64,000 bases of DNA from NCBI GenBank assembly GCA_035384965.1, contig DAOOJE010000010.1, forward strand, positions 1-64,000, given 5' to 3'. Shown here piece by piece: positions 49,445 to 58,750 of the stretch. This DNA comes from JAAYVZ01 sp035384965 (GTDB lineage: Bacteria > Acidobacteriota > Thermoanaerobaculia > Thermoanaerobaculales > Thermoanaerobaculaceae). Position numbers and translations under genes: made by a program. Each line of letters begins with the position of its first letter. Position 1 is the first letter of the stretch. The notes under the pieces were generated by a model. It was not told where the DNA came from. It made no database searches and was given only the letters and a program-made list of their open reading frames with translations.

Positions 49445-50545
49445 TCAGGTGATCTGCTTCGGGGGGCGCTGGATGACGTGGTCGCCGTCGGCCAGCCCCT
49501 CCAGGACCTCGATGAGCAAGCCGTCCGAGAGCCCGACCCTGATCTCCCTCCTGATCGGCTGCAGCTCCGCGCTGGCCGGGGGCATCTCGACGGAGGCCTT
49601 ACCTCCCTCGAACGCGACGAGCCGCTCCGGAATGACCAGGGCGTCGTTCTTTTCCTGGATGACGATGTCGGCGTTCGCCGAGTAGCCGGCTCGCAGCGTC
49701 ACGCCCGTGGCGGCGGCGATCGCGGCCTCGACATCGAAGAGGGTGGTGCCCTCCTTCTCGGTGGCCTTCGGGGCGATGCGGGTGAGGCGTCCTGACACCC
49801 TGGCGTCGGGCAGGGCGCCGATCCTGATGCGCACGGGCATGCCTTCCTCGAGCTTGCCGACGTCGATCTCGTCTACGGTGCCCCGGAACAGCAGCGTTCC
49901 CATGTCCGCCAGGGTCGCGAGCGGCGTGCCGGCCTGGTACGAGGTCAGGGGCACGACCGGGTCACCCGGGTTGACATGACGCCGCAACACGGTCCCGGAC
50001 GCGGGGGCGCGAATCACGGAGTCCACTGCGTTGGTGGCGCGCCGGATCCTCCCCTCCTTGGTGAGCGCGAGCCTCTCGCGCGCCAGGTCGAGCTGGATGC
50101 GCGCCTCGTCGAACGCCTTCTGGGTGCCGTCGAGCTGTTCCCGGGAGAGGATGCCCTCCTTCCACAGGGAGCTGGCCCGCTCGAGGTCGGCCGCCGCCTT
50201 GGCGTACGTCACCTCGGCAAGGTCGAGCTTGCGCTGGACCTCGTTGAGCTCGAGCGGGGTCGGGTCCGGCGTGATGACGAACAGCGGCTGGCCGGCCTCC
50301 ACGCGGTCGCCGACCTCGGCCAGGCACTCCTTGACGATCCCCGAGATCTGCGACTTCACCTGGATTTCCTGCTCCGGGACGATCTGCCCGGTCGCCAGCG
50401 CCTTGTCGGTGATGGTGCCGCGCTCGACCTTGACGAGCGTCCACGCCGAGCCCTTGTCCCTGCCGCCGCCGGCGACCTGGACCGCGCCGTACCCCATGGC
50501 CGCCACGACGGCGAGCCCGACGAGGACCTTGATGAGCGTCTTCAT
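49445..50545 (-). CDS. HlyD/MacA-family periplasmic adaptor
   Basis: A 366-residue membrane fusion protein. It has an N-terminal membrane anchor (residues 3-24), a lipoyl-like half-domain (SQISGIVKECLAEVGDRVEAGQPL), and a coiled-coil hairpin (about 90-170). The second lipoyl half (IRAPASGTVLRRHVNPGD), a beta-barrel domain (GTVDEIDVGKLEEGM) and a membrane-proximal domain follow. No lipobox is visible. It bridges the MacB permeases to an outer-membrane channel. The start is the first gene of the operon; an upstream short inverted repeat at 50561-50575 may be regulatory. Confidence 0.94.
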   Translation of the reverse strand: MKTLIKVLVGLAVVAAMGYGAVQVAGGGRDKGSAWTLVKVERGTITDKALATGQIVPEQEIQVKSQISGIVKECLAEVGDRVEAGQPLFVITPDPTPLELNEVQRKLDLAEVTYAKAAADLERASSLWKEGILSREQLDGTQKAFDEARIQLDLARERLALTKEGRIRRATNAVDSVIRAPASGTVLRRHVNPGDPVVPLTSYQAGTPLATLADMGTLLFRGTVDEIDVGKLEEGMPVRIRIGALPDARVSGRLTRIAPKATEKEGTTLFDVEAAIAAATGVTLRAGYSANADIVIQEKNDALVIPERLVAFEGGKASVEMPPASAELQPIRREIRVGLSDGLLIEVLEGLADGDHVIQRPPKQIT

Positions 50546-50560
50546 GCGTCGCCTCCGCCC

Positions 50561-50590
50561 GGCAGGTACCCTGCCTGCTGGTGCGTTCAA
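50561..50590 (-). promoter_or_regulatory. Possible promoter/operator of the MacAB operon
   Basis: On the minus strand TTGAAC (complement 50585-50590) and TACCTG (complement 50563-50568) are 16 bases apart. An inverted repeat GGCAGG-N3-CCTGCC (50561-50575) covers the -10. Both hexamers are modest matches, so this is tentative. Confidence 0.3.
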
Positions 50591-50653
50591 CGCAGGACCG
50601 CGGCGCCGGGTTCTGGCCGGATCCCCGTCGGTCCCCGCGGAGGTGCGGCGCCT

Positions 50654-51163
50654 TCACGCGCGGGCCAGCACCTCCCAGACGGCGCCGGCCTCGCGGGCGA
50701 AGATCGCGTACCCGCGCTGGCGGAGGGCGTCGACGAGCGGTGCCGGGTAAAACGGCGCCCGCAAGCCGAGGATCGTGCCGGGCGCTGCCTCGGCGAGCCT
50801 GCTCCCGAGCACGCCGACCGGGCTGCCCGAGCCGGCGAGGATCTGCTGCGCGTCCAGCCACTCGGCGGGGAGCGCGCCGCGTGCCCAGTCGGGCTCGGGC
50901 TCGGGGACGTCCGGGGCCTCGTGTCCGGGCGGCGGCTCCACGACCGGCTGGCCCGCCGCCTTGCGCAGGGCGCGCACGAGGTCGGGGGCGGGGATGCCGC
51001 CGATGCGGGCCGCCTGCGAAAGCGTGGCGACGCGGGCGACCGTGCGGCGGAGGACGGGGTTCTGGAGGCGCCGGAACTCGGGCGAGAGCCCGATGAGGAC
51101 CTCCTCCAGCTCGGGGTGGGCGTCGAGCAGAGCGCCGACTCTGGTGTCGCCAGTGATGTCCAT
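50654..51163 (-). CDS. DUF1858 plus DUF2249-type two-domain protein
   Basis: A 169-residue cytoplasmic protein. Residues 1-65 match the DUF1858 pattern (TRVGALLDAHPELEEVLIGL, then LRRTVARVATLSQAARIGGI), and residues 100-169 match a TusA-like DUF2249 fold (LDAQQILAGSGSPVGVLGSR, APFYPAPLVDALRQRGY). A Glu/Pro-rich linker joins them. Proteins of this kind occur beside DUF438 and hemerythrin genes in nitrosative or anaerobic stress loci. Here it follows the DUF438-hemerythrin-PAS gene by 10 bases on the same strand and presumably shares its FNR/DNR-type promoter. No catalytic Cys is visible in the TusA-like part, so sulfur transfer is unlikely. Confidence 0.82.
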   Translation of the reverse strand: MDITGDTRVGALLDAHPELEEVLIGLSPEFRRLQNPVLRRTVARVATLSQAARIGGIPAPDLVRALRKAAGQPVVEPPPGHEAPDVPEPEPDWARGALPAEWLDAQQILAGSGSPVGVLGSRLAEAAPGTILGLRAPFYPAPLVDALRQRGYAIFAREAGAVWEVLARA

Positions 51164-51173
51164 GCGGTCCTCC

Positions 51174-52409
51174 CTAGCCTTCGGCCAGCAGCCGGCGCTG
51201 GCCCTCGAGCCGGCGGATGCCGGCCACGTCCTGGGTCACCTCGAGGCAGCCGAGGTACTGCCTGTCCGCGTCCCGTACGGCGAAGTAGCGGATGTGGACG
51301 AAGCGCGGGCCCATCTCGATCCAGAACTCGGCGACCTCCCGCCGACCGCTCCGCATCTCGTCGAGAATGCGCTGAACGATGTGCATCGAGGACGGCGGGT
51401 GGCAGTCCTGGACGCGCCGCCCGATGATCGCTCGGTTGCGTGCGAAGACGCGGTCGCTGCCCTCGCTGAAGTAGGCGACGCGGTCGTCGGCATCGACGAA
51501 CGTGATGTCGAACGGCAGGGTGTCGAGAACGGCCCGGAGCTGCGAAAGCGTGAAATGGCCGGACGGCAGCCGCACGGCGTCGTCGGCCGCGAGCTCGGCG
51601 ACGTGGGCCGGCACGGCCGGCGCGGCCGGTGTCCAGCCCTGGGCGGGCTCCACGAGCCCGGGGCCGAAGTCGCCCCACTGCTGCTGCACCTCGCCCCACT
51701 CGGCGTCGGAGAGATGCTCGAGCGCCATCGGGAAGAGCACCCGCTCCTCCTTTTCGGCCATGCCGGCGACCGCGGCGAGCATCGGCTCCAGCACAACCTC
51801 GCGGATGAGGCGGAGATCCTCGCCGCGCGTCGACTCCGCGGCGGTGGCCGCTTCGCGGGCGGCGGCCAGTTTCTCGCGGACGTCGTCGTCGACCCCCCAC
51901 ATGACCTTGGGCGGGGCCGTGATCCCGGCCTTTTCGAGGAACGGGAAGAGCAGGAACTCCTTGCGCTTGTAGTGTCCGTCCACGAGATCGAGACGGGCCT
52001 GCAGCCGCCGCCAGTGCGCCGCCTGCTCCGGCGCCGGCGTGGCCTCGCCGGCGGCTGGCAGCTCGGCGGCGAGCGCGCGGTACTCGTCGACGAGGCGCAG
52101 GATCTCGGCGTTTTCGGCGCGGAAGGTGTGGACGGGGTGGCCGGGCTGTGCCTCGGCCGGCGGGCGCTGTTCCAGCGTTTCCCTGAACACCGCCACGTGC
52201 AAATCGCACATCCGCTTGATCTCGTCCGGCGGCATGCCCTCGGCCATCAGCTCCGACTCCAGGGCCGAGATCTCACCCGCCCCGACGTGCTCGAGAACCG
52301 CGCGGAAGCGGGCCTTCAGCGCCTCGGGCGGGGCCCCGTCGTGCAGTTCGCGGATCAGTTGCTTGAGCGCCTCCAGACGGTGGCGGCGGTTGTCGATCAG
52401 CTCGCTCAT
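51174..52409 (-). CDS. DUF438 / hemerythrin / PAS sensor-like protein
   Basis: A 411-residue protein in three parts: a DUF438 domain (about 5-75), a hemerythrin HHE domain (about 90-235, with His/Glu in HPVHTFRAENAEIL, DGHYKRKEFLLFPFLE and EKEERVLFPMALEHL), and a PAS domain (about 290-400, with VQDCHPPSSMHIVQRILDEM). Hemerythrin binds a di-iron centre that can carry oxygen or react with NO. The CHPPxSxHxVxxIL motif is specific to this family. It lacks an output domain, so it may act as a NO/O2 buffer or repair helper rather than a classical sensor. The start follows GGGAGG. Confidence 0.9.
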   Translation of the reverse strand: MSELIDNRRHRLEALKQLIRELHDGAPPEALKARFRAVLEHVGAGEISALESELMAEGMPPDEIKRMCDLHVAVFRETLEQRPPAEAQPGHPVHTFRAENAEILRLVDEYRALAAELPAAGEATPAPEQAAHWRRLQARLDLVDGHYKRKEFLLFPFLEKAGITAPPKVMWGVDDDVREKLAAAREAATAAESTRGEDLRLIREVVLEPMLAAVAGMAEKEERVLFPMALEHLSDAEWGEVQQQWGDFGPGLVEPAQGWTPAAPAVPAHVAELAADDAVRLPSGHFTLSQLRAVLDTLPFDITFVDADDRVAYFSEGSDRVFARNRAIIGRRVQDCHPPSSMHIVQRILDEMRSGRREVAEFWIEMGPRFVHIRYFAVRDADRQYLGCLEVTQDVAGIRRLEGQRRLLAEG

Positions 52410-52420
52410 GCGGCCCTCCC

Positions 52421-52439
52421 GGTGAGAAACGGTCTCACC
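52421..52439 (-). promoter_or_regulatory. 5' leader hairpin of the DUF438 operon
   Basis: GGTGAGA-N5-TCTCACC forms a 7-base stem that begins exactly at the transcription start predicted from the -10 and the FNR/DNR-type box. It ends next to the GGGAGG ribosome site. It may stabilise the transcript or gate translation; alternatively it is a second protein-binding site. Confidence 0.5.
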
Positions 52440-52445
52440 GCACTC

Positions 52446-52487
52446 AGTATCGGTCGCCGTAGAGACGGTGGCCTTGACGGAAGTCAA
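52446..52487 (-). promoter_or_regulatory. FNR/DNR-type activator box with promoter
   Basis: The palindrome TTGAC-N4-GTCAA at 52474-52487 has the form of CRP/FNR-superfamily sites used by DNR/NnrR/FNR-like regulators. On the minus strand a -10-like GATACT (complement 52446-52451) implies a start near 52439, which puts the box centre at about -41.5, the class II activator position. No -35 is seen, as expected for an activated promoter. Confidence 0.65.
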
Positions 52488-52523
52488 CCGGGAGGCAAGG
52501 GGCACGAGACAAGAGGCGCTGGG

Positions 52524-53015
52524 TCAGGGATGGCCGGTTCCGGCTGCGTCGTGCCGGACGCGGTGCTGGCGGAGGACCTCGAAGAGCGCGACGGCGACGG
52601 CGGTGGAGAGATTCAGGGAGCGGACCGGACCCGGCGCCATCGGAATCCGCACGAGGCGGTGCCGAAAGCGAGCCCGCACGGGTTCGGGAAGCCCGACGCT
52701 CTCCCGCCCGAAGGCAAGTACGACCCGGGGCGGAAACGCCACATCCCACAGGTCCCGCTCCGCTTCCGCGCCGAAAAAGTACGGCTCTCCGAGCCCGCCG
52801 AGGTGTGGCTCCAGCTTTTCCCACGAGGGCCAGACCACTGGGTGTACGTGCTCCCAGTAGTCGAGCCCGGCCCGCCGCAGGCTCGCCTCGTCGAGGGAGA
52901 ACCCGAGCGGCCTCACAAGGTGCAGCCGCGCGCCCGCCGCCAGGCACGAGCGGCCGATGTTCCCGGTGTTCCACGCGATTTCCGGGTGCACCAGCACGAC
53001 ATGCACCACCGTCAC
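52524..53015 (-). CDS. trmL: tRNA (cytidine/uridine-34 2'-O) methyltransferase
   Basis: A 163-residue SPOUT methyltransferase. NTGNIGRSCLAAGARLHLVR at the N-terminus and GPVRSLNLSTAVAVALFEVL at the C-terminus are the TrmL/CspR motifs forming the knotted SAM site, with LAFGRESVGLP (G-x-E-x-x-G-L) between. It methylates the wobble ribose of tRNA-Leu. The family starts right at the first beta strand, so I chose the GTG of MTVVHVVLVHPEIAW, behind GGAGCGAGG. An upstream ATG in frame adds about 50 residues of non-family sequence. The gene diverges from the carboxyltransferase gene. Confidence 0.93.
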   Translation of the reverse strand: MTVVHVVLVHPEIAWNTGNIGRSCLAAGARLHLVRPLGFSLDEASLRRAGLDYWEHVHPVVWPSWEKLEPHLGGLGEPYFFGAEAERDLWDVAFPPRVVLAFGRESVGLPEPVRARFRHRLVRIPMAPGPVRSLNLSTAVAVALFEVLRQHRVRHDAAGTGHP

Positions 53016-53224
53016 GGCCCTCGCTCCGGGCGTGATCCTCACGTCCCAAGAGTAGGCGGCCTGCTTCAGAGAAGGAAGCGCCTCGCCCCGTGCCTTTTGC
53101 CCGGGCGGCGGCCCGGGGCCGCAGGGGTGGCGAGCGGGTGTGAAAAGTGGCACAATCCGCGAACCCACGAGGGCCCCGGCGGGCCACCCATGCGAACAGG
53201 TCCCCGCGAGGGCAAGGAGGGCGG

Positions 53225-54775
<1,551 letters not shown>

Positions 54776-54791
54776 GCGGCGGGAGGAAGGC

Positions 54792-55124
54792 ATGGCCAAC
54801 AAGATGAGTATCGACGAGCTGGCGGCGGTCCTCACCGCGCCCTACACGCACCTCGAGCTGGGGCAGGTCAACGACCACGCCGCCTACGTCATGCACTTCA
54901 AGGACGAGTACCCGTTCCACCGGCACACCAAGGACGAGCTGTACCTGGTGCTGGACGGCGAGGTCACGATCCGGTTCCGCAACATGCCGGCGGTGACGCT
55001 GAAGAAGAACGAGAGCACGGTGGTGCGGGCGTACACCACCCACAGTCCCTCGTCGCCGGACGGGGCGCTCGTGCTGATGATCAAGCCCAAGGAAATGTTC
55101 GGCTCGCGCGGCGAGCAGGAGTGA
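54792..55124 (+). CDS. Small cupin-fold protein
   Basis: A 110-residue single-domain cupin. PFHRHTKDELYLVLDGEVTI gives the first motif with His-x-His and Glu metal ligands, and the second motif region VRAYTTHSPSSPDGALVLMI supplies a further His. The N-terminus is helical and short. It sits inside the carboxyltransferase cluster, 16 bases after the CoA-side subunit and overlapping the next gene's ribosome site. It may bind a metal or a small acid, or stabilise the complex; no reaction can be assigned. It is an unusual guest in this kind of cluster. Confidence 0.85.
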   Translation: MANKMSIDELAAVLTAPYTHLELGQVNDHAAYVMHFKDEYPFHRHTKDELYLVLDGEVTIRFRNMPAVTLKKNESTVVRAYTTHSPSSPDGALVLMIKPKEMFGSRGEQE

Positions 55125-55126
55125 GC

Positions 55127-56623
55127 ATGAGCGCCAGGCCATTGCAGATTTGCGAGACGCTGCTGCGCGACGCCCACCAGTCGCTGCTGGCCACGCGGAT
55201 GCGCACCGAGGACATGCTGCCGGTTGCGATGGCGCTCGACAAGGTCGGGTACTGGTCGGTCGAAGTCTGGGGCGGAGCGACGTTCGACTCGGCGATGCGC
55301 TTTCTCAACGAGGACCCGTGGGAGCGGCTGCGCACGCTGCGCCGGGCAATGCCTCGCACCCGCTTCCAGATGCTGCTGCGCGGCCAGAACCTCGTGGGGT
55401 ACAAGCACTACCCCGACGACATCGCGGAACGCTTCATCGTCCTGGCGCGCCGCAACGGCATCGACGTGTTCCGCATCTTCGACGCCCTCAACGACACGCG
55501 CAACATGTCGTTCGCGATGAAGATCGCCAAGCGCGAGGGGGGGCATGTGCAGGCGGCGATCTCGTACACGATCTCGCCGGTGCACACGATTGCGGGGTTC
55601 GTCGCGCTCGGGCGCGAACTTGCCGAGCTCGGCGCCGACTCCATCGCGATCAAGGACATGGCCGGGCTGCTCACGCCGTACGCGGCTTTCGACCTGGTGT
55701 CGGCGCTCAAGCGGGAGGTCGGCCTGCCGGTGCAGCTCCACACGCACTACACCTCGGGCATGGGCACGGCGACGCTGCTCAAGGCCGTGGAGGCGGGCGT
55801 GGACGTGGTCGACACCGCGATTTCCTCGATGGCGATGTCGACCTCGCAGCCGCCGACCGAAACCCTGGTGGCGATGCTGAGGGGGACCGAGCGCGACACC
55901 GGGCTCCACCTCGGGCTGCTCGCCGAGATTGCCCGCACGCAGGGGGAGATCCGCAAGCGTTACGCGGCGTTCGAGGCGGGGGTCGCGGCCGTGGATGTCA
56001 ACGTGCTGCAGTTCCAGGTGCCGGGAGGGATGCTCTCGAACCTCGTGAGCCAGCTTCGCCAGCAAGGGGCCGCCGACCGCTACCACGAGGTGCTGGAGGA
56101 GATCCCGCGGGTCCGCAAGGACATGGGGTACCCGCCGCTGGTCACCCCGTCGAGCCAGATCGTCGGCACCCAGGCGACGCTCAACGTGATCCTCGGGGAG
56201 CGCTACAAGGTGGTGCCCGAGGAGGTCAAGCAGTACGTGCGCGGCTACTACGGGAAGCCGCCGGCACCGATCGATCCCGAGCTGCAGCGCAAGGCCATCG
56301 GCGACGAGGAGCCGATCAGTTGCCGTCCCGCCGACATGCTGTGCCCCGGGCTCGAGGATGCGCGGCGGGAAATCGGCGACCTCGCCCGCTCCGAGGAGGA
56401 CGTGCTGTCGTACGCGCTGTTCCCGCAGGTGGCGCGGCCGTTCCTCGAGCGGCGCGCCAAGGGGCTCGGCGGCAAGGAGGAGATCGCTGCTGCCGTCGCG
56501 CTGGCGCTGTTCGAGCAACAGGAGGCGAAGGCCAGGCGGCAGGCGGCGGTTCCTGCCGGGCCGCGGCTTTCCGCGTGGACGATCGCCGGCCGGCCGGCCG
56601 CCGCGATGAGGTGGCTGCGATGA
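55127..56623 (+). CDS. Carboxyltransferase, transcarboxylase 5S / oxaloacetate decarboxylase alpha type
   Basis: A 498-residue TIM-barrel carboxyltransferase. LLRDAHQSLLATRMRTED at 12-29 is the conserved metal-binding start, QNLVGYKHYPDD and FRIFDALND follow, then the carbamylated-Lys region SIAIKDMAGLLTPYAA and the metal ligands in QLHTHYTSGMGTATL. The barrel plus a PYC_OADA helical domain is complete, but there is no fused biotin domain; the carrier is the next gene. It transfers carboxylate between biotin and pyruvate/oxaloacetate. I chose the ATG at 55127, six bases after GGAG; a GTG at 55121 has no room for it. ATGA overlap with the carrier gene. Confidence 0.93.
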   Translation: MSARPLQICETLLRDAHQSLLATRMRTEDMLPVAMALDKVGYWSVEVWGGATFDSAMRFLNEDPWERLRTLRRAMPRTRFQMLLRGQNLVGYKHYPDDIAERFIVLARRNGIDVFRIFDALNDTRNMSFAMKIAKREGGHVQAAISYTISPVHTIAGFVALGRELAELGADSIAIKDMAGLLTPYAAFDLVSALKREVGLPVQLHTHYTSGMGTATLLKAVEAGVDVVDTAISSMAMSTSQPPTETLVAMLRGTERDTGLHLGLLAEIARTQGEIRKRYAAFEAGVAAVDVNVLQFQVPGGMLSNLVSQLRQQGAADRYHEVLEEIPRVRKDMGYPPLVTPSSQIVGTQATLNVILGERYKVVPEEVKQYVRGYYGKPPAPIDPELQRKAIGDEEPISCRPADMLCPGLEDARREIGDLARSEEDVLSYALFPQVARPFLERRAKGLGGKEEIAAAVALALFEQQEAKARRQAAVPAGPRLSAWTIAGRPAAAMRWLR

Positions 56624-57096
56624 GAAACAAGTTCACTCTCGAGCTGCAAGGCGTGCCGTACGAGATCGAGCGCCGCGGCGACGTCATCGTGGTCAACGGG
56701 TGCGAGATGCCGGCCGCGGTGGTGGGCAGCCAGATCCACGTCGCTGGCACCCCCCACGCCGTCGAGATCTCGGGCAGCACCGCCAGGGTCGACGGCGTGG
56801 CGTATCAGTTCAGGGCCGAAGGGCTCGAGGAGCCGAAGGCCAAGCCGACGCGCAAGGCCGCTTCCGCCGCGGCGGCCGAGGAGGCCGGCGCCATCACGGC
56901 CATCATGCCCGGGCTCATCATCAAGGTGCTCAAGCACGAGGGCGACCGCGTGCAGCCGGGCGACGTGGTGGTGGTGCTCGAGGCGATGAAAATGCAAAAC
57001 GAGCTACACGCCAAGCAGGGCGGAGTCGTCAAGCAGATCCTGGTCAAGGAAGGCGACAGCGTCGAGATGCGGCAGGTCCTCGCCGTCATCGAGTAG
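56620..57096 (+). CDS. Biotin carboxyl carrier protein
   Basis: A 158-residue biotin carrier. The C-terminal biotinyl domain (about 88-158) contains EAMKM with the biotin-accepting Lys124 and the flanking PGLIIKVLKHEGDRVQPGD and KQGGVVKQILVKEGDSVE. The N-terminal 70 residues are a small beta domain (YEIERRGDVIVVNGCEM), then an Ala/Lys linker, as in the 1.3S subunit or gamma-type carriers. It overlaps the 5S-type gene and ends 10 bases from the convergent holB gene. With the two carboxyltransferases it completes a soluble transcarboxylase-like set. Confidence 0.94.
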   Translation: MRNKFTLELQGVPYEIERRGDVIVVNGCEMPAAVVGSQIHVAGTPHAVEISGSTARVDGVAYQFRAEGLEEPKAKPTRKAASAAAAEEAGAITAIMPGLIIKVLKHEGDRVQPGDVVVVLEAMKMQNELHAKQGGVVKQILVKEGDSVEMRQVLAVIE

Positions 57097-57106
57097 CGGC
57101 CGCAGC

Positions 57107-58057
57107 TCAACAAGCGCCGGTCGCGAAGGGGGTCAGGGCGCCGAGGACGGCTGTCTCGTGGTCGAGCCGCAGCGCGACACAGCGGTGCTCGCTGGCGAGC
57201 AAAGCCGCCGCCGCCGCGAGCGCCCGCTCGGCCTGCTCGTCCGGCAGCGAGCGGGCGGCCCCGAGCAGCGTCACGACGGCGAGCGCGAGCCCACCGGGCG
57301 TGCCCCCGACGAGCCCCGCAGTCTGCAGGAGCGCTGCTCCGTCGCCCCAAAGCACAGCCGGGAGCAGCGTGGCAAGCCGCCTTGCTGCGCCGACCGCGGG
57401 GTCGCCGGCAGCGAGGGCGATGGCCGCGTTGCCGTGGCACGCCTCGAGCAGAGCCGCAGCCCGGCTGGGGTCGGTTCCGCAGGCGGCGGCGACCAGGGCT
57501 TCGGCTGCGGCACGGTCCGGCGGAGGAATCCGGATCTGGACGCTGCGCGACTGGATCGTCGGCAGCACCCGCTCCGGGTTGGCCGCCAACAGCAGGAACA
57601 CCAGGTGCGCGGGGGGCTCCTCGAGCGTCTTGAGCAGGGCGGAGGCAGCCTCGGTGTTGAGCGGAGGCGTCTGACAGGAGGAAAAGACAACCACCCGCTG
57701 CCGTCCCTCGTAGGGGCGCTGGTCGACGCTCGCGGCGACCTGTTGCGCCTGAAGGATCGAGATGTCGCTCTTGCCTTGTTCGGGGACGATAATCTCCACG
57801 TCGGGATGGATGCCCCGGCGCACTCGCTGGCACGCCGCGCACGTGCAGCCGGCAGGCGGTCCGCCGTGAACGGCGAGACCGGCGGCCAGCTCGACCGCGA
57901 AAGCCTCGCGCCCGAGGCCGGGCTCGCCGACCAGCATGAGGGTGGAGGGCAGCTCGTGATGCGAGGCAAGGTCCAGGCAGCGGGCCAGCAACCGCTGGGT
58001 GCTCGGCCACGCGGACGGAGCCAGCATCCAGCTCGGCCACGGGAGCTGCGAGGTCAC
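57107..58057 (-). CDS. holB: DNA polymerase III delta' subunit
   Basis: A 316-residue clamp-loader subunit. The AAA+ core has a degenerate P-loop, MLVGEPGLGREAFA (no Lys), as expected for delta'. A zinc module CTCAACQRVRRGIHPD follows, then QRVVVFSSCQ, the LLKTLEEPPAHLVFLL sensor region and LPTIQSRSVQI. These are signatures of HolB. It opens the clamp-loader ring with delta, tau/gamma and helps load the sliding clamp. The start is a GTG overlapping the tmk stop (GTGA), the common tmk-holB pairing. Confidence 0.93.
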   Translation of the reverse strand: MTSQLPWPSWMLAPSAWPSTQRLLARCLDLASHHELPSTLMLVGEPGLGREAFAVELAAGLAVHGGPPAGCTCAACQRVRRGIHPDVEIIVPEQGKSDISILQAQQVAASVDQRPYEGRQRVVVFSSCQTPPLNTEAASALLKTLEEPPAHLVFLLLAANPERVLPTIQSRSVQIRIPPPDRAAAEALVAAACGTDPSRAAALLEACHGNAAIALAAGDPAVGAARRLATLLPAVLWGDGAALLQTAGLVGGTPGGLALAVVTLLGAARSLPDEQAERALAAAAALLASEHRCVALRLDHETAVLGALTPFATGAC

Positions 58058-58680
58058 AGCAGGTCCTCCACCGCCGCCAGGACGCGGGCGAGGACCTCGT
58101 CCGGGGTGCCGGAAGCGTCCACCGTGCGGACGCGCTCCGGCTCGCGGGCCGAAAGCGCCCGATACGCCTCGGCCACCGTGCGGTGGAAGGCGAGGTCCTC
58201 GTCTTCGAACCGCCGGTTGCTCGCAGTGGTCGAGGCACGGCGACGGGCCCGCTCGAGCGCAAGCTCGACGTCGAGGTCGAGCACGAGGGTGCGGTCAGGT
58301 CGGGTCGCGCCGCAGACCATGGCGTTGAGCGCTGCCACGGTGTCGAGGCCGAGGCCGCGGGCGGCCCCCTGGTAGGCCAGCGATGCGTCGGCGAAGCGGT
58401 CGGAGAGCACCCACTCGCCGCGCGCCAGGGCCGGCGCGATGAGGGTGGAGACGTGCTGGGCACGCGCCGCCTCGAGGATGAGCAGCTCGGCCATGGGCGT
58501 CGGCGAGCTGGCCGGATCGAGCAGGATCGCGCGCAACGCCTCGCCGAGCGGGGTCCCTCCCGGCTCCCGGGTGAGGAGCACCCTGAGGCCGCGGGCGAGC
58601 AGGTGGTCGGCGAGAAGGCGGTGCTGCGTCGATTTCCCGCACCCCTCGATCCCTTCGAAGGTGATGAACCGGCCGCGCAT
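58054..58680 (-). CDS. tmk: Thymidylate kinase
   Basis: A 208-residue dTMP kinase. The P-loop GIEGCGKST is at 10-18, followed by the DR motif TREPGGTPLGEALR, the lid and substrate loop SDRFADASLAYQGAARGL, and PDRTLVLDLDVELALERARR. It phosphorylates dTMP to dTDP for DNA synthesis. The start chosen is MRGRFITFEG, matching the family; upstream in-frame sequence is not conserved. It overlaps holB by GTGA and diverges from the RsbU-type gene, whose start is 70 bases away. Confidence 0.95.
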   Translation of the reverse strand: MRGRFITFEGIEGCGKSTQHRLLADHLLARGLRVLLTREPGGTPLGEALRAILLDPASSPTPMAELLILEAARAQHVSTLIAPALARGEWVLSDRFADASLAYQGAARGLGLDTVAALNAMVCGATRPDRTLVLDLDVELALERARRRASTTASNRRFEDEDLAFHRTVAEAYRALSAREPERVRTVDASGTPDEVLARVLAAVEDLL

Positions 58681-58750
58681 GCGCCGGGATTGTAGCAACC
58701 CGGCGCCTGAACACGCTGCCGCCAGGCTGCGTAGTATGCTCGTGGTGAGC

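Noticed and set aside
53016..53168. Upstream ATG extending trmL by about 50 residues
   Set aside because: The added residues do not match the family, which begins at the first beta strand; the GTG at 53015 has a better ribosome site.
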